DNA of 16,918 nucleotides, taken from the NCBI GenBank assembly GCA_030650265.1, contig JAUSEJ010000428.1, forward strand, positions 1 to 16,918. Reading direction: 5' to 3'. The first letter of the stretch is position 1. Each line of letters opens with the position of its first letter. Origin of the DNA: Dehalococcoidia bacterium (GTDB taxonomy: Bacteria > Chloroflexota > Dehalococcoidia > JACPQF01). This document shows positions 15,882-16,918 of the stretch, piece after piece. Position numbers and translations under genes: made by a program. The notes under the pieces were generated by a model that saw only the letters and a list, made by a program, of their open reading frames with translations, was not told where the DNA came from and ran no database searches.

Positions 15882-16250
15882 ATGGACAGGGCGCTGCTAA
15901 TTCTTCTCGTAGCCATCTCTTTTTCGGTATCGGGCGAGCTTCTCCTGAAGCACGGAATGAACACGGTGGGCATGTTTAGCTTGCAGCCAGGCCTGATTAT
16001 ATCGGGCCTTGTTCGCACCTTTACCAACTTGTTCGTATTGGGGGGATTCTCGTTGATCTTCCTCGGCTCTGTTTTCTGGCTTTCGGTGTTGTCCAGACTT
16101 CCCCTCAGTCTGGCTTACCCGCTGCTAAGCCTCAGCTACGTTCTGGTAGTGCTCTCGGCCTGGCTCATACTCAAAGAGAGCATTTCGGTGACCCGGGTGG
16201 TCGGGGTTTTTATCATTATGTCGGGCGTTGTGGTAGTTTTTAGGAGTTGA
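15882..16250 (+). CDS. Four-helix DMT/SMR-like (ArnE/F-type) membrane protein
   Basis: This 122-residue protein has four predicted transmembrane helices (about 5-22, 45-68, 70-90, 100-118). It resembles the small DMT/SMR (EmrE, ArnE/ArnF) group: PLSLAYPLLSLSYVLVVLSAW, ILKESISVTRVVGVFIIMSG. ArnE/F-type members flip undecaprenyl-linked sugars and SMR members export cations; which applies is not readable. GAGGTAGGTGG just upstream of ATG 15882 is a ribosome site. It lies 32 bp after the MATE gene and would be co-transcribed. ArnE/F are hetero-oligomers, but only one copy is seen, so it may act as a homodimer, as EmrE does. Its functional link to the divergent glycan operon is speculation. Confidence 0.82.
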   Translation: MDRALLILLVAISFSVSGELLLKHGMNTVGMFSLQPGLIISGLVRTFTNLFVLGGFSLIFLGSVFWLSVLSRLPLSLAYPLLSLSYVLVVLSAWLILKESISVTRVVGVFIIMSGVVVVFRS

Positions 16251-16289
16251 TTTGCTTCGCATTATCGAAAGCCGCGATCAAGGAGTGTC

Positions 16290-16918
16290 ATGCCCACGGT
16301 AAGTGAACTCGGCGTCCTCGCTCGACAGAGCATTGGCGCTCGATCGCCGGAAAGGGCAATCGAGTTAGGTATGCACGTACTCAGTTATTATCCGAAGGCT
16401 ATTGACGCCTGCTGTGTGTTGGGCCTGGCATATGCGCTAAGAGGAGAGGTCAGGAAGGCGGGTGACTACTTCAAGCTGGTTTTGAGTGCCGACTCGGAGG
16501 ACCAGACCGCCCTGGCTGGCCTCGGCGCGGCCTACAAGGAAGAGGGACGATCGCAGGAGGCCATGGCCTTGTTCCAGTGGGCGCTGGACCTGCAACCTGA
16601 CGGTGCCCGCCTTCGCCGGGAGGTGTTAGGTCTCAGCCGCTTGTGTGACGCCATTCCCCGGGACAGGCTCAAGCCCACCCGGGGAGGTTTGGGCCGGATC
16701 TATCTCCGGTCTGGCCTATATGACAGGGCAGCCAAAGAACTGGCAGTTGTTCTTGCGGCAGAACCGGACCGCCTCGACGTGGCGGCCGGCCTGGCCGAGT
16801 CCCTATGGCGAGCGGAGCGATATGGCGAGGCGGCGCAGGTCTGTAATGGCATCCTTGACCTTGCGCCAGACTGCCTGAAAGCAAAGCTGCTTCTGGCGGA
16901 GATGGGCATGGCGGGAAA
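16290..16918 (+). CDS. Tetratricopeptide-repeat protein, cut by right window edge
   Basis: 209 codons are visible from ATG 16290 to the window end without a stop. AAGGAG (16280-16285) is a ribosome site 4 nt upstream. There is no signal peptide, so it is cytoplasmic or peripheral. The product starts MPTVSELGVLARQSIGARSP and is built of about 34-residue helix-turn-helix TPR units, e.g. AIDACCVLGLAYALRGEVRKAGDYFK, then ALAGLGAAYKEEGRSQEAMALFQ, LGRIYLRSGLYDRAAKELAVV and AAGLAESLWRAERYGEAAQVC, with the characteristic small-residue/G/A/aromatic pattern. TPR domains mediate protein interactions. No catalytic motif is seen in the visible part. It is 39 bp downstream of the DMT gene in the same direction. 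Confidence 0.88.
   Translation, partial: MPTVSELGVLARQSIGARSPERAIELGMHVLSYYPKAIDACCVLGLAYALRGEVRKAGDYFKLVLSADSEDQTALAGLGAAYKEEGRSQEAMALFQWALDLQPDGARLRREVLGLSRLCDAIPRDRLKPTRGGLGRIYLRSGLYDRAAKELAVVLAAEPDRLDVAAGLAESLWRAERYGEAAQVCNGILDLAPDCLKAKLLLAEMGMAG

Noticed and set aside
1..16918. CRISPR array, insertion sequence, tRNA or rRNA
   Set aside because: No regularly spaced repeats, transposase-like protein, CCA-ended cloverleaf or conserved rRNA stretch was seen in reading both strands by eye.

Overview
The window reads as a bacterial chromosome segment of moderately high GC, most likely from a member of the Chloroflexota. That assignment is inference. It rests on the protein styles: DUF2142-type membrane glycosyltransferases with C-terminal beta-sandwich modules, an 'ISPNGD' FlgD-type Ig surface protein, and a thiL-tsaE-tsaB string. 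There is no rRNA or tRNA gene to confirm it.

The window has two divergent halves that part at about 12115-12259. The minus-strand half (12114 down to the left edge) begins with a small metallophosphoesterase gene. After a predicted sigma70 promoter (11314-11342) comes a long, tightly packed cell-surface glycan operon. In transcription order it holds a secreted FlgD-Ig/CARDB-like protein, two GT2 glycosyltransferases, a gap of about 180 bp with a strong perfect-arm hairpin (8211-8271), a third GT2, a GT4 (GT-B fold) glycosyltransferase, and three consecutive DUF2142/GT-C-type multi-membrane proteins. The last of these is cut by the window edge. Genes overlap by ATGA (7162-7165 and 3427-3430), overlap by 17 nt, or are separated by a few to a few dozen bases, which suggests co-expression and translational coupling. 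The outer two DUF2142 genes are recent duplicates of each other, colinear with no net gap over about 905 bp, while the middle copy is divergent.

The plus-strand half (12260 to the right edge) is a housekeeping/transport operon: thiL (thiamine-phosphate kinase), tsaE and tsaB (tRNA t6A modification), a MATE-family transporter, a four-helix DMT/SMR-like (ArnE-like) membrane protein and a TPR protein running off the window. Its promoter places the transcription start at or within a base or two of the thiL ATG, so the thiL mRNA is probably leaderless.

No CRISPR array, insertion sequence, tRNA or rRNA was seen. The most unusual content is the surface-glycan locus with tandem DUF2142 glycosyltransferases carrying duplicated lectin-like or Ig-like C-terminal modules, led by a secreted FlgD-Ig protein. 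The family memberships are reasonably clear, but the glycan and the acceptor are unknown.
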